Source: Coriobacteriia bacterium
GTDB taxonomy: Bacteria; Actinomycetota; Coriobacteriia; Coriobacteriales; Eggerthellaceae
Length of the DNA stretch: 64,000 bases
Assembly: GCA_030523425.1 (NCBI GenBank)
Contig: JAUNIP010000001.1
Coordinates: forward strand, 35,292 to 99,291
Reading direction: 5' to 3'
The translations under genes and the position numbers were made by a program. Each line of letters starts with the position of its first letter. The stretch's first letter is position 1. A model generated the notes under the pieces. That model made no database searches. It saw nothing but the letters and a program-made list of their open reading frames with translations, and was not told where the DNA came from. Shown here piece after piece: positions 10,301-18,431 of the stretch.

Positions 10301-11791
10301 GCCCAGGCTGGAAGCGAACGTTTCCAAGAACGACCCGCAGCCGCTAGAACACGCTTCGTTCACCACGATGTTGGTGATCACGCCGTCTTCCACCCACATG
10401 GCCTTCATGTCCTGCCCGCCGATGTCCAAGATGAAGCTGACGTCGGGCAAGCACACTTGCGCCGCGTAAGAATGGGCCACCGTTTCCACCACGTGGAAGT
10501 CAGCCTGGAAGGCTTCGTTGAACAGCAATTCGCCGTAGCCGGTGGTGCCCACGCCCACTATGTCCAGGTTCACGTTGGCGTCTGCAAACTTTGTGCGAAT
10601 GTCCAGTAAGGCCTGGCGGGCCACCTCTAACGGTTCGCCTTCGTTGGACGCGTAAAACGAATCCACCACCCGGTCCAATTCGTCTAGCAGCACAAACTTC
10701 GTGGTGGTAGAGCCTGAATCGATGCCCAAAAACACGCGCGCGGTGGTGCCGGGCTCCAATTCCATGGCCACATGACCACCCAAAGGGTGCCGCAGCAGGA
10801 ATTCGTCCTTTTCCTGTTGGTTGGCAAAGAAGGGGTTGGCATGTTCCACCGATTTCTGTTCATCAAGGTGGTTTTCAATGGCGTAGCGAATGCGGTCGAA
10901 ATCCAACACGGCGGGCTGGTCCGCGAACAGTTCGTCCAGCGAAAGTGCCGCCCCTAACGCGATGACCGTTTCGGGGTGGTCAGGAATAACCACCTGGTCA
11001 GACGCAAGCCCCAAGCGTTCCACGAACACGTCCACCAACGTGGAGTTAAACGTTAACGGCCCGCCTTCGAAGATGACCGGCGGGGTGATTTCCAAGCCCT
11101 GTGCCAAACCGCCGATGGTCTGCTTGGCAATGGCATGGAACGCGCTGCGGGCCAGGTCTTCCTTGGGAACGCCTTGGTTCAGCAGCGGCTGGATGTCGGT
11201 TTTGGCATACACGCCGCAGCGGCCGGAAACGTCATGCACCGTGGTGCCCGCCGCTGCCGCCGCGTCGAATTCTTCCACCGGGATGCGCAGAAGCGAAGCT
11301 ATTTCATCGATGAAGGCGCCCGTGCCGCCCGCGCAGCTGCCGTTCATGCGCATGTCGGCCACGTTCAGGCGCTGCTCTTCTTCGCTGTAGGCGAAAAACA
11401 CCATCTTGGCGTCTTGGCCGCCCAGTTCTATGGCCGTGCGGGCATGCGGATACAGCGTGCGCACGGCAATGCTGTTGGCCACCACTTCCTGCACGAACGG
11501 CAGCCGGAACGCTTCCGCCAACGACATAGCGCCCGACCCGCACACGGCGGCCCGCAAAGAAGCTTCGGGGAACTGCGCGCGGAATTCCTGCAGCACGCGC
11601 CCTACCGTTTCGGCCTGACGCGCATGGTGGCGCACATACGTGGAATACAGCACTTCGCGCGTGGCGGCGTTGATGGCCACCACCTTCACCGTGGTAGAGC
11701 CCACATCGATGCCGACATGAACCAGCATGCCCCGCGTATCACCAGGCGGGGTTGCGTTCGTAATAGTGCTGCCGTCGGACATCAAACTCAC
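7376..11791 (-). CDS. Giant 2-hydroxyacyl-CoA dehydratase activase-like protein
   Basis: A 1471-aa cytoplasmic protein made of two BadF/BcrA/HgdC-type ASKHA ATPase modules (starting at VHVGIDVGSTTVKVV, about residue 26, and VFLGIDSGSTTTKFVL, about 355). A Cys-containing linker follows (CPWCANGCNRTR and NRCPKGE, about 655-695), then a DUF2229 region and a C-terminal part resembling dehydratase D-components. Each ATPase module keeps the cysteines that hold the bridging [4Fe-4S] cluster in HgdC (SCAGGTGAF with RCGVY; ACSSGCGSF with RCTVF). HgdC-type activases use ATP to inject low-potential electrons into dehydratases. Fused giants like this are widespread in anaerobes but their partner is unknown. 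No dehydratase subunit genes are adjacent. It stands alone and is divergent from the amidinotransferase. Confidence 0.88.
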   Translation of the reverse strand: MSLMSDGSTITNATPPGDTRGMLVHVGIDVGSTTVKVVAINAATREVLYSTYVRHHARQAETVGRVLQEFRAQFPEASLRAAVCGSGAMSLAEAFRLPFVQEVVANSIAVRTLYPHARTAIELGGQDAKMVFFAYSEEEQRLNVADMRMNGSCAGGTGAFIDEIASLLRIPVEEFDAAAAAGTTVHDVSGRCGVYAKTDIQPLLNQGVPKEDLARSAFHAIAKQTIGGLAQGLEITPPVIFEGGPLTFNSTLVDVFVERLGLASDQVVIPDHPETVIALGAALSLDELFADQPAVLDFDRIRYAIENHLDEQKSVEHANPFFANQQEKDEFLLRHPLGGHVAMELEPGTTARVFLGIDSGSTTTKFVLLDELDRVVDSFYASNEGEPLEVARQALLDIRTKFADANVNLDIVGVGTTGYGELLFNEAFQADFHVVETVAHSYAAQVCLPDVSFILDIGGQDMKAMWVEDGVITNIVVNEACSSGCGSFLETFASSLGIPVRSIAEAAFRAKDPAVLGSRCTVFMNSSIVTEQKNGKTPDDIMAGLCRSIIENVFTKVIRVSNLDSLGPNIVVQGGTFRNDAVLRAFEQYVGHSVTRAPYPGLMGAIGAAMLTRQHMQEAAQNGVLPASTFIGLDALDDFSYEQETNLVCPWCANGCNRTRIVFNNGSQFVIGNRCPKGEVVGDPQDAAVRSQIQQVREAQESVPNLFDERERLLFQKWEHEQVLPPNGQVIGLPRVLFYWDSAPFWRVLWESLGFTVRFSRPSNRKLYERGLPAVASDTVCFPAKLVHGHMRDLVDKQVDRIFMPVITTVPTENTESTSVSMCAVVKGYAMVIRNSDNPERHFDVVYDDPLFHWYTEADRQRQLADYFRTNFGISAQHVNEALRLADAAQRTFRETLERRGGEIMRDCRKKGTYAVVLASRPYQNDALVNHDLPQFFTERGIPVLTADSVPGATGVDLSKSLIDVVNNFHARMLSTAMVAAGSENLEYVQIVSFGCGHDAYLSDEIIRLMREISGKTPLVLKVDESDIQGPLRIRVRSFIETVNMHRAKHEALKVHELTDPYPVKFTKQDKATKTVLVPNTSHAFSMLLAAAFKGQGLNAVSIGVGHEQAIRLGKKYVHNDICFPCQIVIGELLAELESGAYDLDNVAVAQGKYIGDCRLTHYASLTRKALDDAGYAQVPIVTNDDVDYHNIHPGFKMNLLTAIRIAYGLPMIDALEELLRKMRPYELVPGSANEAFDQALKLTVDGMAAHGIRGAKRGFAKGIALMKGVRYDRSTPRPKVLIVGEYLLNFHPGANHEIEDYLERNGFEIIEARMTDVIRKSYFYKDAQNKEYNLDKPFSEKTLFSIENNVFELAHNTADKIASAHPLYRPATRMPELVQASDPIIHHTFDAGEGVLIPGEILHHAAHGCRNFVILQPFGCLPNHVVGRGISKRLKELYPEAQILPLDYDPDVSFANVENRLQMLIMNAKH

Positions 11792-11855
11792 CTCTGCCCC
11801 ATTATATTCGACAGTATGTTGGATTTTTCACAGCCTGATGAATTCGTACACAAAC

Positions 11856-11870
11856 CCGACAAACTGTCGG
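11856..11870. promoter_or_regulatory. Palindrome upstream of the activase gene
   Basis: CCGACA-AAC-TGTCGG is a perfect 6-bp inverted repeat 65 bp upstream of the activase start, in the 234-bp divergent region. It is embedded in a looser repeat (AAACTGTC-G-GACGGTTT). It looks like a repressor site, but no regulator is encoded nearby. Confidence 0.35.
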
Positions 11871-11944
11871 ACGGTTTAGGACTCATGTTAAAACAGAAAG
11901 AAAGGCTGTTTTTCTGCTGATAGGAAGCATGTGAGCGTGCAAAC

Positions 11945-11954
11945 GTGGTATAAA
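11945..11954 (+). promoter_or_regulatory. Extended -10 promoter of the amidinotransferase gene
   Basis: TGGTATAAA fits an extended -10 (TGnTATAAA). No clear -35 is visible. The predicted start is about 65 bp before the ATG at 12026, which has GGAAAGGACTGAAG ahead of it. Confidence 0.5.
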
Positions 11955-12025
11955 GAGTATTCGTTGATTTTCAGGGAAAAATTCTCTGTTTACAGCGGCA
12001 ATGAAGAGCTAGGAAAGGACTGAAG

Positions 12026-13174
12026 ATGACGAAGATCGTCAATTCTTGGAACGACTGGGATCCGCTAAAGCACGTGATCGTTGGCCGTTGCGACAACGGA
12101 ATGATTGTTCCCGAAGAGCCCGCCACCTCGGAAAAGGTGCCTGTGGACTCCGACATGCGTGGCATGTGGGGCTTGCGCCCGCTGCGCACCGTGGAAGCCG
12201 GCAACGCCGCGCTTGACCGCCTGGTGAAAATCCTGGAAGACCGCGGCATCAAGGTGGACCGCCCCACCCCGCTGCAGTGGAACCAAAAGATTGGCACCCC
12301 CGACTTCACCAACGATTCCATGATGGGCTGTATGCCCCCGCGCGACGTGCTGCTGACCGTGGGCAACGAAATCATGGCTGCTGCTCAGTCCTTCCGCTGC
12401 CGCTACTTTGAATACCTGGCTTACTGGCCGCTGATGGAAAAGTACTTCGAAGAGGATCCCGAATTCAAGTGGACCCAGGCCCCGCGCCCGCGCTTGACGG
12501 ATGCTTCCTACAAGCACAACTACTACGACGAATCCATCAGCCTGGAAGAGCGCCTGGTGCGCACCGCCAACAAGGACTTCGTGACCACCGAAGTGGAACC
12601 CATGTGGGACGCCGCCGACTGGATGCGCATGGGCAAGGACATCTTCGTGCAGCACGGCCTGACCACCAACCGCGCCGCCATGGACTGGATGCAGCGCTAC
12701 TATCCTGACCTGCGCATCCATGCCGTGAACTTCCCCGGCGACCCGTACCCCATCCACATCGACGCCACGTTCGTGCCGCTGCGCCCGGGCCTGATCATCA
12801 ACAACCCCGTGCGTCCGCTGCCCCAAGAACAGCGCGCCATCTTCGAAGCCAACGATTGGCAGATTGTGGAAGCCGCCCAGCCGGCCCACACCGAACCGCC
12901 CGAGCTGTGCTACTCCAGCGTGTGGCTGTCCATGAACTGCCTGGTGTTAGACCCCAAGACCGTGGTGGTGGAAGCTTCGGAAGTGTACCAGATGGAGCAA
13001 ATGGACAAGCTGGGCATGAACGTCATCCCCTGCGACCTGCGCGACGCCTACCCCTTCGGCGGCGGCCTGCACTGCTGCACGGCCGACGTGTACCGCGAAG
13101 GCGGCTGCGAAGATTATTTCCCCAACCGGGTGAAGGACTCTACGCTGGTCCGCCCCGAAATGTGGAACGACTAA
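12026..13174 (+). CDS. Glycine amidinotransferase-like enzyme
   Basis: A 382-aa member of the guanidine-modifying pentein family, close in motif pattern to vertebrate L-arginine:glycine amidinotransferase. That enzyme moves the amidino group of arginine to an amine through a cysteine adduct. The three catalytic positions are present: D198 in DAADWMRMGKDIF, H244 in YPIHIDATF and C350 in GGGLHCCTADV. Length fits the family (about 380-420). It is monocistronic, with its own extended -10 promoter and a strong terminator. The acceptor amine cannot be read from sequence: glycine, inosamine phosphate and other amines are all used in this family. Arginine deiminase is less likely because the AGAT motifs match better. 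Confidence 0.85.
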   Translation: MTKIVNSWNDWDPLKHVIVGRCDNGMIVPEEPATSEKVPVDSDMRGMWGLRPLRTVEAGNAALDRLVKILEDRGIKVDRPTPLQWNQKIGTPDFTNDSMMGCMPPRDVLLTVGNEIMAAAQSFRCRYFEYLAYWPLMEKYFEEDPEFKWTQAPRPRLTDASYKHNYYDESISLEERLVRTANKDFVTTEVEPMWDAADWMRMGKDIFVQHGLTTNRAAMDWMQRYYPDLRIHAVNFPGDPYPIHIDATFVPLRPGLIINNPVRPLPQEQRAIFEANDWQIVEAAQPAHTEPPELCYSSVWLSMNCLVLDPKTVVVEASEVYQMEQMDKLGMNVIPCDLRDAYPFGGGLHCCTADVYREGGCEDYFPNRVKDSTLVRPEMWND

Positions 13175-13187
13175 GCATTAGCAAGCG

Positions 13188-13216
13188 AAAGCCCGGGCGG
13201 CAGCCCGGGCTTTTTT
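13188..13216 (+). terminator. Rho-independent terminator after the amidinotransferase
   Basis: AAAGCCCGGGC-GGCA-GCCCGGGCTTTTTTG: a perfect 11-bp stem with a T run. It lies between the convergent amidinotransferase and trpA and may work for both strands. Confidence 0.92.
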
Positions 13217-13258
13217 GTTGGCCTTGGAGTGGTACGACGGGGAGCGACAGGAACACAC

Positions 13259-14047
13259 TTACAGCGCGTGAACTGCTTGCGCCATGGCGCGCACGGATTC
13301 GGCGACCGGTTGGGCGCTTTGCGCGCCGTGTTGGGCTATTAGCTTTACCAGGGCGCTGCCTACTATGGCGCCGTCGGACAGGGCGGCCATCTTCGCGGCG
13401 GCTTCGGGGTTGCTGATGCCGAAGCCTACGGCCACGGGCACGTCGGTTGCCTTGCGCACCAGTTCCACCATGGCACCTATGTCGGTGGTTATTTCGCTGC
13501 GCGTGCCGGTCACACCCAGGCTGCTCACGCAGTACACGAAGCCCTGCGCTTCGGCGGCAATCATGCCAATGCGATCTTCACTGGTAGGCGCAATCAGGCT
13601 GATGTAGGAAATGCCGTGCGCGGCCATGATGGGCGCGAACTCTTCCTTTTCTTCATAGGGCGTGTCCGGCAGAATCAGGCCGTCTATGCCCACTTCGGCC
13701 GCGCGCTTGGCGAACTTTTCCACGCCGTAGTGGTACACGATGTTGCCGTAGGTCATGAACACCAACGGCACGGTAACGTCGGCGCGCAGTTCGGCCACCA
13801 TGTCCATAATCTTGTCGGTGTCCACGCCGCCTTCCAGCGCGCGCAAGTTGGCGCCCTGGATAACGGGGCCTTCCGCAGTAGGGTCGCTGAAGGGAATGCC
13901 CAGCTCTATGATGTCTGCGCGTGCGTCCACCATGGCGCGCACGATGGCCTTCGTGGTTTCCAAGTTGGGGTCGCCGCAGGTGACAAACGGAATGAAAGCC
14001 TTCCCGTTACCGCTTTCAAACGCAGCGCGAATGGTTTCGTTGCTCAT
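13259..14047 (-). CDS. trpA: Tryptophan synthase alpha chain
   Basis: Last gene of the trp operon. It cleaves indole-3-glycerol phosphate to indole and glyceraldehyde 3-phosphate and passes indole to TrpB. The 262-aa TIM barrel shows FIPFVTCGDP near the N-terminus, ELGIPFSDPTAEGPVIQ with the catalytic Asp, and GFGISNPE in the phosphate-binding part. It is separated from trpB by 134 bp, the largest gap in the operon, which could hold an internal ribosome or promoter site. Confidence 0.97.
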   Translation of the reverse strand: MSNETIRAAFESGNGKAFIPFVTCGDPNLETTKAIVRAMVDARADIIELGIPFSDPTAEGPVIQGANLRALEGGVDTDKIMDMVAELRADVTVPLVFMTYGNIVYHYGVEKFAKRAAEVGIDGLILPDTPYEEKEEFAPIMAAHGISYISLIAPTSEDRIGMIAAEAQGFVYCVSSLGVTGTRSEITTDIGAMVELVRKATDVPVAVGFGISNPEAAAKMAALSDGAIVGSALVKLIAQHGAQSAQPVAESVRAMAQAVHAL

Positions 14048-14181
14048 GGCTTAGCCTTCCTTAGTAAAAACAATTACAAAATTCTTCTGAGGGCTAGGGG
14101 TGCGTGTTGCGGGACCGGCCAGCGAAGGGAGCGGCCTAAGGGCGCCGTGACCGCAGCTGGACGGCCGCGCAGTGCGTGCAC

Positions 14182-15375
14182 CTAGTCCTCCGTAATCATC
14201 TGGCCCCTGTAGCGGGCCATAGCTGCGCAGTCTTTGTCCCCGCGACCGCTCAAGGTAATCACCATGATGGCATCCTTGGGCAGGGTGGGCGCAAGCTTTT
14301 GCGCGTAGGCCACCGCGTGCGCGCTTTCTATGGCGGGAATGATGCCTTCCGTGCGGCTTAGGTATTCGAAGGCGCACACGGCCTCTTCGTCGGTGATGGC
14401 CACGTACTGCGCGCGGCCTGTGTCATGCAGCCACGCGTGTTCGGGGCCAATACCGGGGTAGTCCAGGCCGGCCGAAATGCTGTACACGGGGGCAATCTGG
14501 CCGTATTCGTCCTGGCAGAAGTAGCTTTTCATGCCATGGAAGATGCCTTCGCTGCCCGTGTTGATGGTTGCGGCGGTCTCCCAGGTGTCTATGCCGCGCC
14601 CGGCCGCTTCGGTGCCAATCAGCGCAACGCCTTCCTTTTCGATGAAAGGATAGAACGTGCCTATGGCGTTCGACCCGCCGCCCACGCAGGCTAACACGTA
14701 ATCCGGCAGGCGGCCTTCGCGCTCAAGCATCTGGTCGATGATCTCGTAGCCTATGAAGCTTTGGAAGTCGCGCACAATGGTGGGGAACGGGTGCGGGCCC
14801 ATGCAGCTGCCCAGCAAATAATGGGTATCGGAAATGCGGTTGGTCCATTCGCGCATGCATTCGCTGACCGCGTCTTTCAGCGTGCCCGTGCCAGCATCCA
14901 CGCCGTGCACTTCGGTGCCCATCAGGCGCATGCGATACACGTTCAGCGCTTGGCGCTCCATGTCTTCCACGCCCATGTACACGTGGCATTCCATGCCCAA
15001 CAGCGCCGCCACCGTGGCCGTGGCCACGCCGTGCTGCCCCGCGCCGGTTTCGGCAATCAGGCGGGTCTTGCCCATCTTCTTGGCCAACAGCGCCTGGCCT
15101 AGCGCGTTGTTGATCTTGTGTGCGCCCGTGTGGTTCAAATCTTCGCGCTTCAGGTAAATCTTGCAGCCACCCAGGTCTTGCGTCATCTTTTCAGCGAAAT
15201 ACAGCAAGCTGGGCCGATTGGCGTAGTTGTCCAGCAGGTCTTTCAGTTCCGCCTTGAAATCCGGGTCGTCCTTGAACCGGTTGTAGGCTTCCTCCAGTTC
15301 TATGACGGCGTTCATCAGCGTTTCGGGGATGTACTGGCCCCCGTGTTCGCCGAACCGTCCCGCAGGATTAGTCAT
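14182..15375 (-). CDS. trpB: Tryptophan synthase beta chain
   Basis: PLP enzyme that joins indole and serine to tryptophan. The 397 residues carry the PLP lysine motif [15 protein letters not shown] (about residue 80) and the glycine-rich phosphate loop GGGSNAIG (about 225). It overlaps trpF by 8 bp, consistent with translational coupling. Confidence 0.98.
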   Translation of the reverse strand: MTNPAGRFGEHGGQYIPETLMNAVIELEEAYNRFKDDPDFKAELKDLLDNYANRPSLLYFAEKMTQDLGGCKIYLKREDLNHTGAHKINNALGQALLAKKMGKTRLIAETGAGQHGVATATVAALLGMECHVYMGVEDMERQALNVYRMRLMGTEVHGVDAGTGTLKDAVSECMREWTNRISDTHYLLGSCMGPHPFPTIVRDFQSFIGYEIIDQMLEREGRLPDYVLACVGGGSNAIGTFYPFIEKEGVALIGTEAAGRGIDTWETAATINTGSEGIFHGMKSYFCQDEYGQIAPVYSISAGLDYPGIGPEHAWLHDTGRAQYVAITDEEAVCAFEYLSRTEGIIPAIESAHAVAYAQKLAPTLPKDAIMVITLSGRGDKDCAAMARYRGQMITED

Positions 15376-15988
15376 ACGCTTCCTCCTTATTCCTTACCAC
15401 GGAAACCGCGCGTGCGATAAGTTCCGCGTCTTTCACCTTGTTTAGTTCCAGCCCGCTGCTAAGGTCTACGCCCCACGGGTGCAGGGCATCTATGGCGGCC
15501 GCTAAGTTTTCGCAGGTCAGACCACCGGCCAACATGAACGGCCGCTGGATGCCAGCCGCTTGGGACCAGTCGAACTGTTCGCCTGTGCCGTAGCCGTTAT
15601 CCAGCAGCACCATGTCTGCCGTGCTGGCGTTGGCTTCCTGCACGTCTGCCGCATTGCGAATTTTATACGCCTTTATAAGGGGTGCCTTGCACAAGCCGCG
15701 CAACTGCTGCATATAGTCGGCAGTTTCGTGGCCGTGCAGCTGTACCACATGTAGCACGCCTTTGTTCACCAGCGCGGCAACCACCTGCGGGTCTTCGTCC
15801 ACGAACACCCCCACGGCCTTCACGGCCGGATCCAGCTGCGCCTTCAAGGCCGCGCACTGCTGCGGCGTCACGCTGCGGTGGCTTTTCGGGAAGTTCACCA
15901 CGAAGCCGCAATAGTCCGGCAGTGCGGCGTTCACGGCCACAATGTCTTCCGGGCGGAACATGCCGCAGCATTTGATGCGCACGCTCAC
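15368..15988 (-). CDS. trpF: Phosphoribosylanthranilate isomerase
   Basis: Amadori rearrangement of phosphoribosylanthranilate in tryptophan synthesis. The 206-aa TIM barrel starts with RIKCCGM (catalytic Cys) and ends with the phosphate-binding segments LAGGL and GVDLSSGLE. The start is GTG at 15988, which overlaps the trpC stop as GTGA. The open frame continues upstream, but that part lies over trpC and is not real. It may be slightly shorter if the second GTG at 15982 is used. Confidence 0.94.
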   Translation of the reverse strand: MSVRIKCCGMFRPEDIVAVNAALPDYCGFVVNFPKSHRSVTPQQCAALKAQLDPAVKAVGVFVDEDPQVVAALVNKGVLHVVQLHGHETADYMQQLRGLCKAPLIKAYKIRNAADVQEANASTADMVLLDNGYGTGEQFDWSQAAGIQRPFMLAGGLTCENLAAAIDALHPWGVDLSSGLELNKVKDAELIARAVSVVRNKEEAYD

Positions 15989-16803
15989 TGGGCGCTCCTT
16001 GCTGCTTGGGCGCCCTGCGCCGCCGCGCGGAATTCCGCCAGCTTGGCACCTTTGTCTTCGGCGCGCATCAACGCTTCGCCAATAAGCGCCGCATCTGCCC
16101 CCATAGCAGCCATGGTGGCCACATCTTCGGCGCAGGCCACACCCGATTCGGCCACATACACGCAATGCGGCGGAATGAGTTCCCGCAGGCGCTGCGCGTT
16201 GGAGAAGTCCACGCTGAAGTCCTTCAGGTTGCGGTTGTTCACTCCAATGATGCGCGCGCCCACTTCCACGGCCTGCGAAATTTCGGCCCCATCATGCGTT
16301 TCCACCAGCGCCACCAGCCCCAAGCTGTGCGCCAGATCCAGGTATTGTGCCAGCGTGGGCGTGTCCAGCAAGCTGCATATCAGCAGCACCGCGTTGGCGT
16401 TCATGGTGCGCGCCTGGTATATCTGGTAGACATCCACCGTGAAGTCCTTGCGAATCATGGGTGTGGCCACCGCGGTGCGGATTTCGCCGAAGATGGCGTC
16501 GCTGCCCATGAACCACTGGGGTTCGGTCAGGCAGCTGATGCAGTCCGCGCCCGCCGCTTCGTAGTCTTGCGCTATGCTTACGTACGGGAAATCCGGTGCT
16601 ATCAGGCCTTTGCTGGGGGACGCCTTCTTCACTTCGCAGATGAAGCTGAACTGAGGGCGCTGCAGCGCTTCCAGAAAGCGCACGCCCTCCCCCGCGCCTA
16701 ACGCCGCGCACTGCGCCTGCAGTTCCTCCAGCGGCGTTTCCGCAGCCGCTTGGGCCACCCGCACACGGGTGGCTTCGGCTATGGTGTCCAGAATGGTTGC
16801 CAT
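15985..16803 (-). CDS. trpC: Indole-3-glycerol phosphate synthase
   Basis: Closes the indole ring from CdRP. The 272 residues show the family motifs FICEVKKASPSKG (catalytic Lys, about residue 55), VLLICSLLD, GVNNRNLKDFSVD and VAESGVACAEDV. It starts one base inside the trpD stop and overlaps trpF at its 3' end. Confidence 0.97.
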   Translation of the reverse strand: MATILDTIAEATRVRVAQAAAETPLEELQAQCAALGAGEGVRFLEALQRPQFSFICEVKKASPSKGLIAPDFPYVSIAQDYEAAGADCISCLTEPQWFMGSDAIFGEIRTAVATPMIRKDFTVDVYQIYQARTMNANAVLLICSLLDTPTLAQYLDLAHSLGLVALVETHDGAEISQAVEVGARIIGVNNRNLKDFSVDFSNAQRLRELIPPHCVYVAESGVACAEDVATMAAMGADAALIGEALMRAEDKGAKLAEFRAAAQGAQAARSAQ

Positions 16804-17822
16804 CAGGAATTGCTCACTTCGATGTAGCGCTCCAGCGTGGCCAACGCCTTGCCGTTGGCAATAAGCTTGCGGGCCAAGATGATGCCCTCTTCCAGGCTTT
16901 CCGCCTGCCCGTTCAGGTACAGGCCCGCCGCTGCGTTCAGCAGCACAGTGTCGGCCTTGCAGTCGGTAATTTCGCCGCTTAGGATGCCGCGCGTGATGGC
17001 GGCGTTTTCTTCCGGCGTGCCACCCTTCAGGTCGTCGCGTGTGCAGCGGGGGAAGTCATAGTCTTCGGGACGCACCACGTATGTGCGGTAGAAGCCGCGG
17101 TGGAATTCGCACACCTTGGTGTCGCAGGCGGTAGAAAGCTCGTCTAGCGTGGCCAAGCCGTGCACCACCATGCCATCATCCACGCCCAGCTGCGTAAGCA
17201 CTTCCGCCAGCGGCTGCACCAGGCTTTCGTCGTAGACGCCCAGCAAGAAGCGCTGCGGGTTACCGGGGTTGGTCAGCGGGCCTAAGATGTTGAACACCGT
17301 GCGGATGCCCAGTTCCTTGCGGATGGGGCCCACGTATTTCATGGCCGGGTGGTACTTCTGCGCGAAGAAGAAGCAAAAGCCCACTTCATCAAGCAGCTTG
17401 GTGCACAGCGCTTGGTCCTGCTGAATGTTGATACCTAGGGCTTCCTGCACGTCGGCCGTGCCGGATTGGCTGGAGGCTGCACGATTGCCGTGCTTGGCAA
17501 CCTTCACCCCGCCGGCCGCAATGATCATGGCCGCCGTGGTGGAAATGTTGAAGCTGCCCGCCTTGTCGCCGCCGGTGCCCACAATTTCGAACACGGGCTG
17601 GCTGTAGGTGAAGGTTTCCGCCTTCGCGCGCATGGCCGCCGCGCAGCCGGCAATTTCGTCGATGGTTTCGGCCTTGGTAGACTTGGTAGAAAGCGCCGCC
17701 AAGAAGGCCGCCGTCTGCGTGGGCGTGGTGTCGCCTGACATGATTTCGCTGATTACGTCATAGGCTTCCTGGTAGGTAAGGTCTTGCTTGTCTACAATCT
17801 TGAAAATGGCTTCCTGAATCAT
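16803..17822 (-). CDS. trpD: Anthranilate phosphoribosyltransferase
   Basis: Transfers ribose phosphate from PRPP to anthranilate. The 339-aa protein has the glycine-rich PRPP motif [14 protein letters not shown] (about residue 83) and [12 protein letters not shown]. Length is normal. It begins 36 bp after trpG in the operon. Confidence 0.97.
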   Translation of the reverse strand: MIQEAIFKIVDKQDLTYQEAYDVISEIMSGDTTPTQTAAFLAALSTKSTKAETIDEIAGCAAAMRAKAETFTYSQPVFEIVGTGGDKAGSFNISTTAAMIIAAGGVKVAKHGNRAASSQSGTADVQEALGINIQQDQALCTKLLDEVGFCFFFAQKYHPAMKYVGPIRKELGIRTVFNILGPLTNPGNPQRFLLGVYDESLVQPLAEVLTQLGVDDGMVVHGLATLDELSTACDTKVCEFHRGFYRTYVVRPEDYDFPRCTRDDLKGGTPEENAAITRGILSGEITDCKADTVLLNAAAGLYLNGQAESLEEGIILARKLIANGKALATLERYIEVSNS

Positions 17823-17858
17823 GGTGTTCCTTTCTATGCCAGGGGCTTCTCGCCCGCG

Positions 17859-18431
17859 TTACCGAAGATAGTTGCGCAGCATGTCCATGCCGTATGCCGT
17901 CATGATGCTTTCCGGGTGGAATTGCATGCCGAAGATGGGCAGCTGCTTGTGAGCCACCGCCATGATTTCGCCGTCTTGCGTGGTGGCTATGGCGCTCAGG
18001 CAGTCGGGCAGGGTTTCGGGCAGCGCCGCCAAGCTGTGGTAGCGCGCCACTGGGCAGTCCTGCGGCAGGCCTTCGAACAGCGGGTTTTCGGTGTCCAGCC
18101 GCACCATACTTTGCTTGCCGTGCATCAGCTGCTTGGCATGCCCAATGCGTGCGCCGAAGGCTTCGCAGATGGCTTGATGCCCCAGGCAGATGCCCAGCAC
18201 CGGTATGTTCACCTGGCGCGCGGCCACTTCCTGCACCAACGGGATGCAGATGCCGGCTTGCGCCGGATACCCCGGGCCCGGGCTGATGATGATGTGGCTG
18301 GGGCGCAGGTTCAGCGCTTCTTCCACGCTTAGCGCGTCGTTGCGCACCACCTTGATGTCGGGCTGGATTTCGCCCACGTACTGGTACAGGTTGAAGGTGA
18401 AGCTGTCGTAGTTGTCTATCAGCAGAATCAT
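17859..18431 (-). CDS. trpG: Anthranilate synthase glutaminase component
   Basis: Class I glutamine amidotransferase that supplies ammonia to TrpE, possibly also to aminodeoxychorismate synthase. The 190 residues contain LLIDNYDSFTFNL at the N-terminus, the nucleophile Cys in GICLGHQ and the His-Glu pair in HPESI. The start ATG at 18431 overlaps the trpE stop as ATGA, showing tight coupling. It is not fused to trpD, unlike in enterobacteria. Confidence 0.96.
   Translation of the reverse strand: MILLIDNYDSFTFNLYQYVGEIQPDIKVVRNDALSVEEALNLRPSHIIISPGPGYPAQAGICIPLVQEVAARQVNIPVLGICLGHQAICEAFGARIGHAKQLMHGKQSMVRLDTENPLFEGLPQDCPVARYHSLAALPETLPDCLSAIATTQDGEIMAVAHKQLPIFGMQFHPESIMTAYGMDMLRNYLR

Noticed and set aside
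14048..14181. Possible missing or frameshifted gene between trpB and trpA
   Set aside because: The gap is 134 bp, and both trpB and trpA have normal ends and lengths. No extra domain is left over.
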